From: Candidatus Delongbacteria bacterium | GTDB lineage: Bacteria; UBA4055 | Length of the DNA: 17,365 nucleotides | Assembly: GCA_028702975.1 (NCBI GenBank) | Contig: JAQVNT010000006.1 | Span: forward strand, 1-17,365 | Direction of reading: 5' to 3' | Shown here: one piece after another, positions 1 through 6,721 of the stretch | How the letters are laid out: every line of letters begins with the position of its first letter | How positions within the stretch are numbered: the stretch's first letter is position 1 | Position numbers and translations under genes: made by a program | The notes under the pieces: model-generated | The model's input: the letters and a program-made list of their open reading frames with translations, nothing else | Database searches by the model: none | Told to the model about the DNA's origin: nothing

Positions 1-500
1 CGGATCATATCGTCAAAGAGCTCGGATGATTCAACATTATAGTCTTCGGGATAGATAAGCTTATTTTTGAGTTTGGAAATTATCGAGCTGATCTTTTTTA
101 CCGGATAGGCCGTGCTGCTCAAGCCGTTCTTTTTCGCCATCGCCTTGATGAGCTTTTCAGAATCGTCCGAATCATATATGACGAAATTGCCGTTATATCC
201 TAATAGTTCAGAGTGTTTTCTCAATATCCTTGCGCATATTGAGTGAAAGGTGCCGGCGATAACGCTTCTCCCGTCTTCTCCCACTGCGCCGATTATTCTT
301 TCCCTGAGTTCACCCGCCGCTTTGTTGGTGAATGTCACCGCCAGGATTTCGTGCGGAGAAGCTTTCTTTTTGCGGATAATATTAACGATACGCTCAACAA
401 GCGTTCTTGTTTTTCCGCTCCCCGCGCCGGCAATTATAAGAAGCGGGCCGTCAGTGGTCTCCGCGGCCTCTTTTTGTTTTTCGTTCAGTTCTTCATTCAT
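1..500 (-). CDS. UvrD/PcrA-type DNA helicase, N-terminal part (runs off window)
   Basis: Superfamily 1 ATP-dependent 3'-5' DNA helicase of the UvrD/PcrA/Rep family, which unwinds DNA in excision repair, mismatch repair and replication restart. About 166 N-terminal residues are visible. They show the Q motif (LNEKQKEA, residues 5-12), Walker A (GAGSGKT, 25-31), motif Ia (TFTNKAAGEL, about 56-65) and the GTFHSICARIL segment. Order and spacing match the 1A domain, and the 1B domain begins near the edge. The start ATG directly follows the TAA of the upstream lipoprotein gene with no base between, which suggests translational coupling at the end of this operon; I see only a weak ribosome site. I cannot separate UvrD from PcrA or Rep without the C terminus. 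Family assignment is certain from the motifs; repair role is family knowledge. Confidence 0.95.
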   Translation of the reverse strand, partial: MNEELNEKQKEAAETTDGPLLIIAGAGSGKTRTLVERIVNIIRKKKASPHEILAVTFTNKAAGELRERIIGAVGEDGRSVIAGTFHSICARILRKHSELLGYNGNFVIYDSDDSEKLIKAMAKKNGLSSTAYPVKKISSIISKLKNKLIYPEDYNVESSELFDDMI

Positions 501-839
501 TTAAAGTTTCTGTATCTCAGCCTGAATTTTAATTTCGTGCCATGTTCCGTTTTTGACCTCTTCCGAATAATCGTCAACGACCTTGTAATCGACGATCTTA
601 CCTGCGTAGATAAGCTCAGGCTTCCCGTCTTTGGAGACGAGACCGAACCCGAACTGCCTCAAAGCGTCGTTCTTGGCATCTTCGATGGCGATCTCTTTTG
701 ATTCGCCGTATCCGTTCGCGAAGATGGTAGTGTAGGCGGTCTTAACCTCGGTCTGTTTGTTCTGGTCAGCCGGTTTTTCACTCTGTTTTGCGCATCCCGC
801 GAATAGTGCGATCACGAGAAATACAATGGCGGTTCTCAT
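501..839 (-). CDS. small predicted lipoprotein, LPP20/FlgT-N-like
   Basis: A 112-residue exported protein. The N terminus has one positive residue, a short hydrophobic stretch and a lipobox, LFAGC, with the lipidated Cys at residue 16. This predicts processing by signal peptidase II and membrane anchoring facing the periplasm. A Lys/Gln/Glu-rich linker (17-33) leads into a small domain with the pattern GYGESKEIAIEDAKNDAL, followed by predicted beta strands. That Ala-rich helix after a Gly resembles the LPP20 and FlgT N-terminal domains, but the match is by eye only. A good ribosome site (GGAG, six bases before ATG) lies in the 14-base gap after mltG, and the stop abuts the helicase gene. Function unknown; position next to mltG allows an envelope role. 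Confidence 0.75.
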   Translation of the reverse strand: MRTAIVFLVIALFAGCAKQSEKPADQNKQTEVKTAYTTIFANGYGESKEIAIEDAKNDALRQFGFGLVSKDGKPELIYAGKIVDYKVVDDYSEEVKNGTWHEIKIQAEIQKL

Positions 840-853
840 TTTATGCTCCGTGT

Positions 854-1885
854 TTATTTCTTTTTTCTAAGTGCCCTTCTGAGGCTGTCAAGCTTTCCTT
901 TATCCTCGAGGTGTTCTTTAAGAGTATGATTGAAATAGTGTGTTCCGTCTCCCTTTGCGACCATATAGAGATACTTTTCCTTTGAAGGTTTAAGAGCGGC
1001 TTCGATCGACCTTATGGAAGGATTATTAATCGGACCCGGTGGCAGACCTTTATATAAGTATGTATTGTAGGGATCATCGATGGAAATATCTTTGAACAGC
1101 AGCCTCTTGGGTTTGCCGAGAATGTACTGGACGGTCGGGTCGGCCTGAAGGAGCATGTTCTTTTTGAGTCTGTTGTTATAGACCGCGCTTATGTCTTCAG
1201 CTTCGGAGTAGTACATTACTTCACCCTGGATTATGGATGCTAATGTGATTATTTCCCTTTCGGAATAGGAACTGCTGTCCAGAAGGTCTTTCACCCCGCT
1301 CATTTTAGATCTGAGCGTTCTTACCATGCGGTCGATGATGACCTCTATCGTGTCGTTAGCGTTGAAATTGTAGGTTTCGGGGTAGAGGTAGCCTTCAAGC
1401 GAACTGCCTTCGATCCCGTAGAAGTTCAAAATTGCAGGGTCTTTTGTTCTTTCGACGAAAGATGCGGAATCTATATCCATTTTAGATCTCAATATTCCGG
1501 CGATCTCAGTTATTCTTGATCCCTCCGGTACTGTAATATTCGATGTGAGAGTTCCGTTCTTAGTCAAAAAATCAATGAGTTCCCTTACGCTTGTTTTACC
1601 GTTCTTTGAGTAAATGAACCCTCCGTGTCTTATCCTGCCGTCGAGGCCATACCATTTTGAAGTAAGTTTAAGTTCCTGATAGGATATATCGAAACCGCTG
1701 TTTCTTAGAGTATCGGTTATTTGTATTAAACTCGAGTTCTTGGGTATCACGAAAGAGATCATCCCGTTACCTTCCAGTACGGTCTTTTCAAATACAGCGA
1801 ACTTGAACCATAGTGGAACTGCTATGAACAGAATTAAAAGTGCCGCTTGAATAGATATGAATATCTTTTTTCTGTACCCGGCCAT
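854..1885 (-). CDS. mltG: endolytic murein transglycosylase MltG
   Basis: Membrane-anchored lytic transglycosylase (YceG family) that cuts nascent glycan strands and is thought to set glycan chain length. The 343 residues match the usual length. One N-terminal transmembrane helix (about 8-27) is followed by a LysM-like region with a KNSSLIQITDTL segment (49-60). The catalytic YceG domain has EGYLYPETYNF (164-174), LASIIQGE (215-222) with Glu222 at the position I take to be the family's catalytic Glu, NNRL (237-240), LQADPTVQY (246-254) and LPPGPINNPSI (281-291). The ATG shares one base with the TGA of the upstream selenoprotein candidate (TGATG), so the two are probably translationally coupled. 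The first Glu of the common ASIVEKE motif is Gln here, as I recall in some family members. High confidence. Confidence 0.95.
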   Translation of the reverse strand: MAGYRKKIFISIQAALLILFIAVPLWFKFAVFEKTVLEGNGMISFVIPKNSSLIQITDTLRNSGFDISYQELKLTSKWYGLDGRIRHGGFIYSKNGKTSVRELIDFLTKNGTLTSNITVPEGSRITEIAGILRSKMDIDSASFVERTKDPAILNFYGIEGSSLEGYLYPETYNFNANDTIEVIIDRMVRTLRSKMSGVKDLLDSSSYSEREIITLASIIQGEVMYYSEAEDISAVYNNRLKKNMLLQADPTVQYILGKPKRLLFKDISIDDPYNTYLYKGLPPGPINNPSIRSIEAALKPSKEKYLYMVAKGDGTHYFNHTLKEHLEDKGKLDSLRRALRKKK

Positions 1886-2781
1886 CAGTTCTCGAGTTCC
1901 CTGATTATATTCTCGATCTTTTCGTTCCTTTCGTATTTCTGCGCCAGGACTTTTATGAGCTCATAATTTTTAAAAACGGCTTTCTTGTCCTGTCCGACAT
2001 AATAAGTTACCTTTCCGATCTTCTCCCCGTCTCTTCCGGATTGAACATGCACCTTGTTCTCTATCTTTCTGGCGAATTTGAATTCCTCCCGGTTGTTTCC
2101 CGCAATTACCAGATCATAACCGTCCACTTCATCGATCAATCTTGTCAGTCCGTATTCGTTCAGCTGGGCCATAATGAGGATGATATCAGCCTTATTCTTC
2201 ATTTCCGACAGGACAGATTTTAAGTTCTCGAACGCTTTTCCGACTTTTATGTCGTTTTCTTCAATCACTCCTTTCCTTGTAAGATACATAAGGTCGGTGT
2301 TGAAGTTTACTGCCGTTACTCCGACCCTGATCCCGTTAGGCGCGGTAAAAACCCTGTATTTTTCGATCTTTATGCCGCTGTCGCTGAACTCGAGGTTCGA
2401 TGAAATGAAATTCAGTTTTCCGCTTAGGTTCGTTTTAAAAAAGTTCAGCCCGTTGACAAATTCCTGGTCGCCGACAGCCAGAGCGTCGTACCCCATCTCA
2501 GGATAGACGGCCGCAACGATCTCGTCATCGTTAATAGAGGCTCTCATGCTGAGTATGTCGCCCGTGTCCAGAAATATGGTATTGGGGTCGGCCGTCCTCA
2601 AGCTGTCGAACAGGGTTTTTCTCTCGGCGAGACCGCCGAGCCTTTCAACAGGTCAGCCGCAGTCCCTGTAATACCCGTTGTTGCTGCCGGAGAAAACGAT
2701 ATTCACTTTTAGTTCCTGACCTGCCGCCGCCGCTGTCAAGATCAGCACAAAAGCAGTTATTATAATTCCGGACTTCACCAT
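1885..2781 (-). CDS. putative selenoprotein: exported 5'-nucleotidase-fold protein with Cys-Gly-Sec motif
   Basis: A 298-residue frame read through one internal TGA at 2655-2653 (residue 43). Start ATG at 2781 follows GGAG with a five-base spacer. Residues 1-21 form a signal peptide ending in AAAAG. The order then is an NIVFSGSNNG strand (27-36), Cys41-Gly42-Sec43-Pro44, LGGLAERKTLFDSLR, LDTGD (71-75), MGYDALAVGDQEF (96-108), SSNLEF (127-132), an ADIILIMAQ strand (198-206) and DLVIAGNN (223-230). This order matches the N-terminal domain of UshA-type 5'-nucleotidases, and relatives that I recall carry CGC just before GGLARR. Most metal-binding positions are changed: the DxH site reads SNN, GNHE reads GDQE, and GHxH reads GNNR. 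Hydrolase activity is therefore doubtful; a periplasmic redox or metal-binding role is inferred. An annotator not expecting Sec would call only a truncated gene from a TTG at 2601. The alternative is a nonsense-mutated gene. Confidence 0.85.
2623..2655 (-). promoter_or_regulatory. candidate bacterial SECIS element with its UGA codon
   Basis: On the minus strand the UGA (2655-2653) is followed by 12 bases and then a perfect hairpin at 2640-2623. The stem is CUCGGC paired with GCCGAG and the loop is GGUCUC, or a seven-pair stem with a GUCU loop. The loop begins 18 bases after the UGA. Bacterial SECIS elements are hairpins just downstream of UGA, inside the coding frame, with a G near the start of a small apical loop; the E. 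coli fdhF element also has GGUCU in its loop. The hairpin would recruit SelB with Sec-tRNA. It also encodes Leu-Gly-Gly-Leu-Ala-Glu, a conserved part of the protein family, so part of its sequence is constrained for another reason. Confidence 0.8.
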
Positions 2782-2956
2782 AAACACTCCAAGTTGTAAT
2801 TCCAAATTTCAAAAACTTTACTACATTAAAGCATAAATATATTAAATATGAGTTCGAGTGTCAATGCAAGAACTTAAAACTTTTCTTGATAAAACGCATT
2901 TAATTGCTCATATTACACAGAATATTTTTTCTGATAAAATTAAATTGAGGTATAAA
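2782..2956. other. divergent intergenic region between the selenoprotein operon and the glmS-like gene
   Basis: About 175 very AT-rich bases separate two divergent transcription units, so it must hold both promoters. I see no pair of boxes good enough to place. Near 2947 the plus strand has GAGG six bases before ATG 2957, which decides the glmS-like start. The frame is also open from GTG 2858, with ATG 2864 after it, giving 33 extra residues, but without a clear ribosome site. No glmS ribozyme-like or riboswitch-like fold was recognised. Confidence 0.5.
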
Positions 2957-5686
2957 ATGGCTTTCAAGCTCTCTGAAGTGGTCGCGAAATACGGTAATTT
3001 TACCGTCAGGATACCAATGATAGGAACCGGATGCGGAGTGTTGGGACTTTCATTCGCAAAGCTCAATGTAAACATGGGAAAATACGCATCGCAGCTCCTC
3101 AGGAGTCTGGAATACAGGGGATACGATTCAACCGGCGCCGCAATTCAGGATGACAAAGGTAATATTACTCTGAAAAAAGATGTCGGAGCGCCTTCTGATC
3201 TTGTAAAAACGCTCGGTATAACCCAGATGAAAGGCAAGATATTCTGCGGACAGGTCAGATGGGCAACATTCGGCGCGGTCACAAAGGATAACGCCCAGCC
3301 TCACGAAGTGAAGTGCAAGAAGCATATTTACGGCGCGCACAACGGCAACATAACCAACACGAGCTCACTCAAGGAATTTTTATCCAATCAGGGCCACAAA
3401 GTCGTCAGCGACAATGACGGCGAGATGCTCGTGCACATGGTAGAGCACTATTTTGACATGCATCTTGAAAAGCACCAGGACAGCAAACACAATGACACAG
3501 AAACGAGAAAAGACTGCATGAGGAAAGCCATTTTGAGCGCTTCAGAAAAGGTTATCGGATCTTATGCGGCAGTAATAGTTGACCCGGTAACAGAAGTATC
3601 TTACGCAATAAAAGCAGGAAGCAGTCTTTATGCCGGAAAAGGAAGTGTCGATGAAAACAACTATATCCTCATATCTTCTGACCTCACCGCGATCTTAAAA
3701 TTCACAAAGAACATCATAGATCTAAAAGAAGGCACATTTATTGAGTACGACAGCGACAATTATCAGGTTTACGCTTTCAAAGATGTTAAATGGAAATATA
3801 AGGACGGTTCTGTCAAAAGTATAAAGAAAGGGGAGAAGATAGCTGTTCCCGTTACAAGAAGTAAGCTTAGGGCCGAAGACACTGAACTTGTACCGCCTTT
3901 CAAATTCTTTATGCATCAGGAAATTTTCAGCCAGGCTGAAAGCTCAAGAAAACTGATCGCCTTTTTCGACAAGGGCAGCGCCAGTACCAAAAGCATCAGG
4001 AATGTGATCGAAAGTCTTGATTTTATAAATTTTATAAAAGATTATGCAAAAAAGATCTACCGTTCGGACAATATAACGGAACAGAAAGATCTTTTCGATA
4101 AATTCAAATCGTCGAAGGAATTTAAGAAGATCAGTGAAAAACTGAAAAATGACCTGCCTGATTTTTTTGACAGTTTAAACAAGAAAAAGTTTATAGATAC
4201 GGAATTCTTCTCAACTTATTCAAGTATATACCTGGATATCATATCAGAGAAAGAATATATAAAAGACAACATACTTGCCGCAAAGATATTAGACATAGGG
4301 GCGGAAATAAGAGAGATCGATAAGTTCCACATGCACGCCGACGCTTTTGCCGAAACGATATTTGAAGCGTGGAAAAATCACAGGAGCATATACACTATTT
4401 CGTGCGGAACATCATATAATGCGACGAAAACAGCGGCTCTGTTCTTCAACGAGATCGCAGGGATAAAATTCTCGCCGATCCTGCCGGGAAATTTCAGGGG
4501 TCAGTATTCTAACTCCATTAGAGAGGATGATGTATTCGTAGGCGTAAGTCAAAGCGGGGAGACCAAGGACCTGATCGACATATTCAACGATATTGAAAGT
4601 TCAGGAATAAAAGTGAAGAAGATCACTATCGTCAATAACGAAAATTCAACTCTCGCTCAGGAGAAATGCGACTTTTATCTTCCGATCAAATGCGGTCCCG
4701 AGATAGCCGTTCCTGCCACAAAGAGCTATATGAATCAAGTGCTTCTATTCTATTACCTGGCAATTAAAGTGGCCGAGTTTAAGATCAATTTTTTCTGCAA
4801 GGAAAAGAAGAAATGCAGCGAAGAGCTCAAAGACCTTGAAAGAAGGTATGAAACTTTAAAATACATTCCGGAACTCATTCAGGAGACTCTGAGAACGACC
4901 GAAACGCAGGTTGACAAGATGGCCGATTCGCTTTTCATGCAGCCGAGCATACATATTTTGGCCACTAAAATAAGCTCTGTGGCTGAAGAAGGCGCTTTGA
5001 AGATCAGGGAAACCGTTCTGAATCATACGCAGGGTATCGAAGGTTCTGAGTTCAAGCACGGACCGAACACGATCCTTGGCTTCAATACTATCTTCGGAAC
5101 AGAAGATCTGGAATATTTTATAAAATACAATAAGGATCTGATAGCCTATGCCGTCCAGAGAGCACAAAGCGAGAAAATTAGCGATAAAGAAACGGCAAAG
5201 CTTATTTCGGACCTGAGCTCATACATCTTCGAACCGGTAAAGCCGTTCAATATATCTCAAAAAGCTCAAAAAATATTTAACGAGGCAATAAACAAATTCG
5301 ACTTCATAGATAATCTTGATACTAACTACCCGCTGATATTCCTTACGGGACCTGATCCCAGAGATGTAAACCTTACAATATCTCAGATAAATACGCATAA
5401 GATAAGAGGAGCTAACACATATCTGATAGCCGAAGACAACGACGATCTTGTAAAGAACTGCAGATCGGTACCGACAGACAACGGGAATTACGAGTTCATT
5501 AATGTAAAGCTGCCCAAAACTGACGACACGCTTCTTTCAACTTTCTCCAGCATCGTTGTTCTTCAGCTTCTTGCATTAAAGATGAGTATTAAGAAAATGA
5601 AGTACCTGAACAAACTCCATATACCGCTGCACGGCGTTCATCCCGATGTTCCGAAAAATGTTTCCAAAAGCATTACCGTTGATTAA
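2957..5686 (+). CDS. large GlmS-like glutamine--fructose-6-phosphate aminotransferase
   Basis: Probably makes glucosamine-6-phosphate from fructose-6-phosphate and glutamine, the first step toward UDP-GlcNAc. Numbering is from ATG 2957, chosen for its GAGG site. The class II amidotransferase domain has GCGVLGL (25-31, nucleophile Cys26), LEYRGYDSTG (51-60), RWATFG (101-106), HNGNITN (128-134) and SDNDGE (151-156). A linker with FMHQEIFSQ follows. SIS domain 1 has SCGTSYNATK (482-491) and SQSGETKD (531-538). SIS domain 2 has EEGALKIRE (677-685) and EFKHGP (698-703). The C terminus KSITVD carries the catalytic Lys (904), matching KSVTVE of E. coli GlmS. At 909 residues it is about 300 longer than usual GlmS, with a helical insert (about 340-450) and another in SIS 2 (about 715-790). 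Cys26 is not N-terminal, so a leader must be removed or the start differs. It stands alone and ends in a terminator. Confidence 0.85.
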   Translation: MAFKLSEVVAKYGNFTVRIPMIGTGCGVLGLSFAKLNVNMGKYASQLLRSLEYRGYDSTGAAIQDDKGNITLKKDVGAPSDLVKTLGITQMKGKIFCGQVRWATFGAVTKDNAQPHEVKCKKHIYGAHNGNITNTSSLKEFLSNQGHKVVSDNDGEMLVHMVEHYFDMHLEKHQDSKHNDTETRKDCMRKAILSASEKVIGSYAAVIVDPVTEVSYAIKAGSSLYAGKGSVDENNYILISSDLTAILKFTKNIIDLKEGTFIEYDSDNYQVYAFKDVKWKYKDGSVKSIKKGEKIAVPVTRSKLRAEDTELVPPFKFFMHQEIFSQAESSRKLIAFFDKGSASTKSIRNVIESLDFINFIKDYAKKIYRSDNITEQKDLFDKFKSSKEFKKISEKLKNDLPDFFDSLNKKKFIDTEFFSTYSSIYLDIISEKEYIKDNILAAKILDIGAEIREIDKFHMHADAFAETIFEAWKNHRSIYTISCGTSYNATKTAALFFNEIAGIKFSPILPGNFRGQYSNSIREDDVFVGVSQSGETKDLIDIFNDIESSGIKVKKITIVNNENSTLAQEKCDFYLPIKCGPEIAVPATKSYMNQVLLFYYLAIKVAEFKINFFCKEKKKCSEELKDLERRYETLKYIPELIQETLRTTETQVDKMADSLFMQPSIHILATKISSVAEEGALKIRETVLNHTQGIEGSEFKHGPNTILGFNTIFGTEDLEYFIKYNKDLIAYAVQRAQSEKISDKETAKLISDLSSYIFEPVKPFNISQKAQKIFNEAINKFDFIDNLDTNYPLIFLTGPDPRDVNLTISQINTHKIRGANTYLIAEDNDDLVKNCRSVPTDNGNYEFINVKLPKTDDTLLSTFSSIVVLQLLALKMSIKKMKYLNKLHIPLHGVHPDVPKNVSKSITVD

Positions 5687-5722
5687 TTTGTAAAAATCGA
5701 AAATAGAACAATTCAGCAAAAA

Positions 5723-5750
5723 GGCGGATGAAAAGATCCGTCTTTTTTTT
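5723..5750 (+). terminator. rho-independent terminator after the glmS-like gene
   Basis: A seven-pair stem GGCGGAT with ATCCGTC (one G-U pair) closes a six-base loop GAAAAG and runs into eight T. It lies 37 bases after the TAA of the glmS-like gene and would end that transcript. Confidence 0.87.
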
Positions 5751-5751
5751 T

Positions 5752-6083
5752 ATCCAAAAAACTCAAGAACAAAATTGCACCGGTTATTCACAAAACTAAT
5801 CACAAGAGGGATACTGGTTGTATATATCTCGTAATAGATGCAATATATGTAAAAGAGCTAACAAAACAGGCTAAAATCGCTTCAGGCACTGATACTGTCG
5901 TATAATATATATTATGTAAACTAACACATCGGAAAAAGCCTGTTTTTGGTCTTTTCGGGATAAATCGGTTATATGTATTCCCTATCTTATATTTTAGTAG
6001 TGATATAGATAATCTGCGCGGTTTATCTGTCCTAAAAACTCTTGCCGTATGATTGTATGTTAAAAAAATTGAAACAAACGAAT
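5752..6083. other. AT-rich intergenic stretch without a convincing gene
   Basis: I see no gene I can support here. The stretch contains a 14-base palindrome of A and T (5902-5915) and a ten-base inverted repeat, AAAACAGGCT at 5863-5872 with its complement at 5937-5946, 64 bases apart. These could fold into one large hairpin around the palindrome, so a small RNA is possible but unproven. A stop-free minus-strand frame (5800-6120) covers most of it; it has no ribosome site and almost no acidic residues. Confidence 0.4.
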
Positions 6084-6112
6084 TGACAAACATAAAAAAT
6101 ATTATTACATTT
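6084..6112 (+). promoter_or_regulatory. sigma-70-type promoter for secG and tRNA-Leu
   Basis: A perfect TTGACA (6084-6089) is followed by a 17-base spacer and TACATT (6107-6112), four of six matches to TATAAT. It lies about 33 bases upstream of the secG ATG in an AT-rich gap. The full -35 consensus suits a unit that must supply a tRNA. Confidence 0.6.
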
Positions 6113-6145
6113 CCACGCATTTGTTAATTAAAAAAAGGTATTAAA

Positions 6146-6547
6146 ATGTATAACTTCTTCTTATTCCTGTTCATAGTCAACACATTCATTCTCATGATAA
6201 CTATTCTCATGCAGTCAGACAAAAGCGGCGGACTTTCATCTACTTTCGGCGGTGTCAGCGGTGCTGCGTCGTCTACATTCGGAACAAGAGAAACGGTATC
6301 GTTCCTTCATAAACTTACTATCATACTGACCACATCGTTTTTTGTACTTGCCATAGTAATCGGACTCATGTCTAAAGCTGAATTCAGAGCTACTGTAGAT
6401 ATCGACCAGAGTCTCATTATGCAGAAAGGTTCAGAAGCGCCTCTCCAGGGTTTACCTTCTCTTGACCGAACAACTTTGCCTGAAGTAAAAGAGTCAGAGC
6501 CTGTTGAGAATGCAGAGATTCCTGCTGCTGAACCTGAACAGAAATGA
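6146..6547 (+). CDS. secG: protein-export channel subunit SecG
   Basis: Small inner-membrane subunit of the SecYEG translocon, which assists SecA-driven export. The 133 residues have two transmembrane helices, about 3-22 and 52-74. Between them is the signature loop ILMQSDKSGGLSSTFGG (20-36), followed by a second Ser/Gly-rich stretch. After the second helix is a Glu/Pro-rich tail of about 55 residues that is longer than in many SecG proteins and of low complexity. The ATG follows AAGG with a suitable spacer and lies downstream of a strong promoter. The TGA ends one base before tRNA-Leu(GAG), so both are on one transcript. E. coli has the same order, secG then leuU. High confidence. Confidence 0.95.
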   Translation: MYNFFLFLFIVNTFILMITILMQSDKSGGLSSTFGGVSGAASSTFGTRETVSFLHKLTIILTTSFFVLAIVIGLMSKAEFRATVDIDQSLIMQKGSEAPLQGLPSLDRTTLPEVKESEPVENAEIPAAEPEQK

Positions 6548-6548
6548 T

Positions 6549-6630
6549 GCTGAAGTGGTGGAACTGGTAGACACACCATCTTGAGGGGGTGGCGCCTTCG
6601 GGTGTAGGAGTTCAAATCTCCTCTTCAGCA
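6549..6630 (+). tRNA. tRNA-Leu (anticodon GAG)
   Basis: A class II tRNA of 82 bases. The acceptor stem pairs GCTGAAG with CTTCAGC and the discriminator is A (6630). The anticodon stem CCATC/GGTGG holds the loop TTGAGGG, with anticodon GAG reading CUC and CUU. A long variable arm (CGCC, TTCG, GGTG) is as expected for leucine, and the T arm has AGGAG/CTCCT around TTCAAAT. The bases after the discriminator are CA rather than CCA, so CCA must be added by tRNA nucleotidyltransferase. It is excised from a transcript shared with secG. Confidence 0.97.
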
Positions 6631-6631
6631 C

Positions 6632-6660
6632 AAAGATCCGGATAAAACCGGATCTTTTTT
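6632..6660 (+). terminator. rho-independent terminator after tRNA-Leu
   Basis: A perfect ten-pair stem, AAAGATCCGG with CCGGATCTTT, closes the loop ATAAAA and ends in a run of T. It begins two bases after the tRNA and ends the secG-tRNA transcript. Confidence 0.9.
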
Positions 6661-6661
6661 A

Positions 6662-6690
6662 TTGATTAAAAACACTTATTTCTTTACATT
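6662..6690 (+). promoter_or_regulatory. possible promoter for phoH-hflX
   Basis: TTGATT (6662-6667), a 17-base spacer and TACATT (6685-6690) lie between the tRNA terminator and the phoH-like gene. The spacing is ideal and the -10 box equals that proposed for secG. It overlaps the end of the terminator. The boxes are imperfect, so this is tentative. Confidence 0.4.
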
Positions 6691-6721
6691 ATATCGACTT
6701 TATATAACAGGAGATCATGTA

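Noticed and set aside
1885..2601. A short 238-residue gene starting at TTG 2601
   Set aside because: It lacks a signal peptide and the first strand of the fold, which are present in the same frame upstream of the TGA with a good ribosome site at 2790-2787.
2653..2655. TGA as a reassigned sense codon or as a plain nonsense mutation
   Set aside because: TGA ends several other genes in this window, so reassignment is unlikely. A mutation would not be expected to fall on a conserved Cys position with a hairpin of SECIS type beside it, though it is not fully excluded.
2782..2956. A glmS ribozyme or other riboswitch upstream of the glmS-like gene
   Set aside because: I saw no recognisable conserved core or stable stem; the stretch is AT-rich and looks unstructured.
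5800..6120. A real minus-strand gene in the gap before secG
   Set aside because: No ribosome site, odd composition with almost no Asp or Glu, and no recognisable family; kept only as a low-interest finding.
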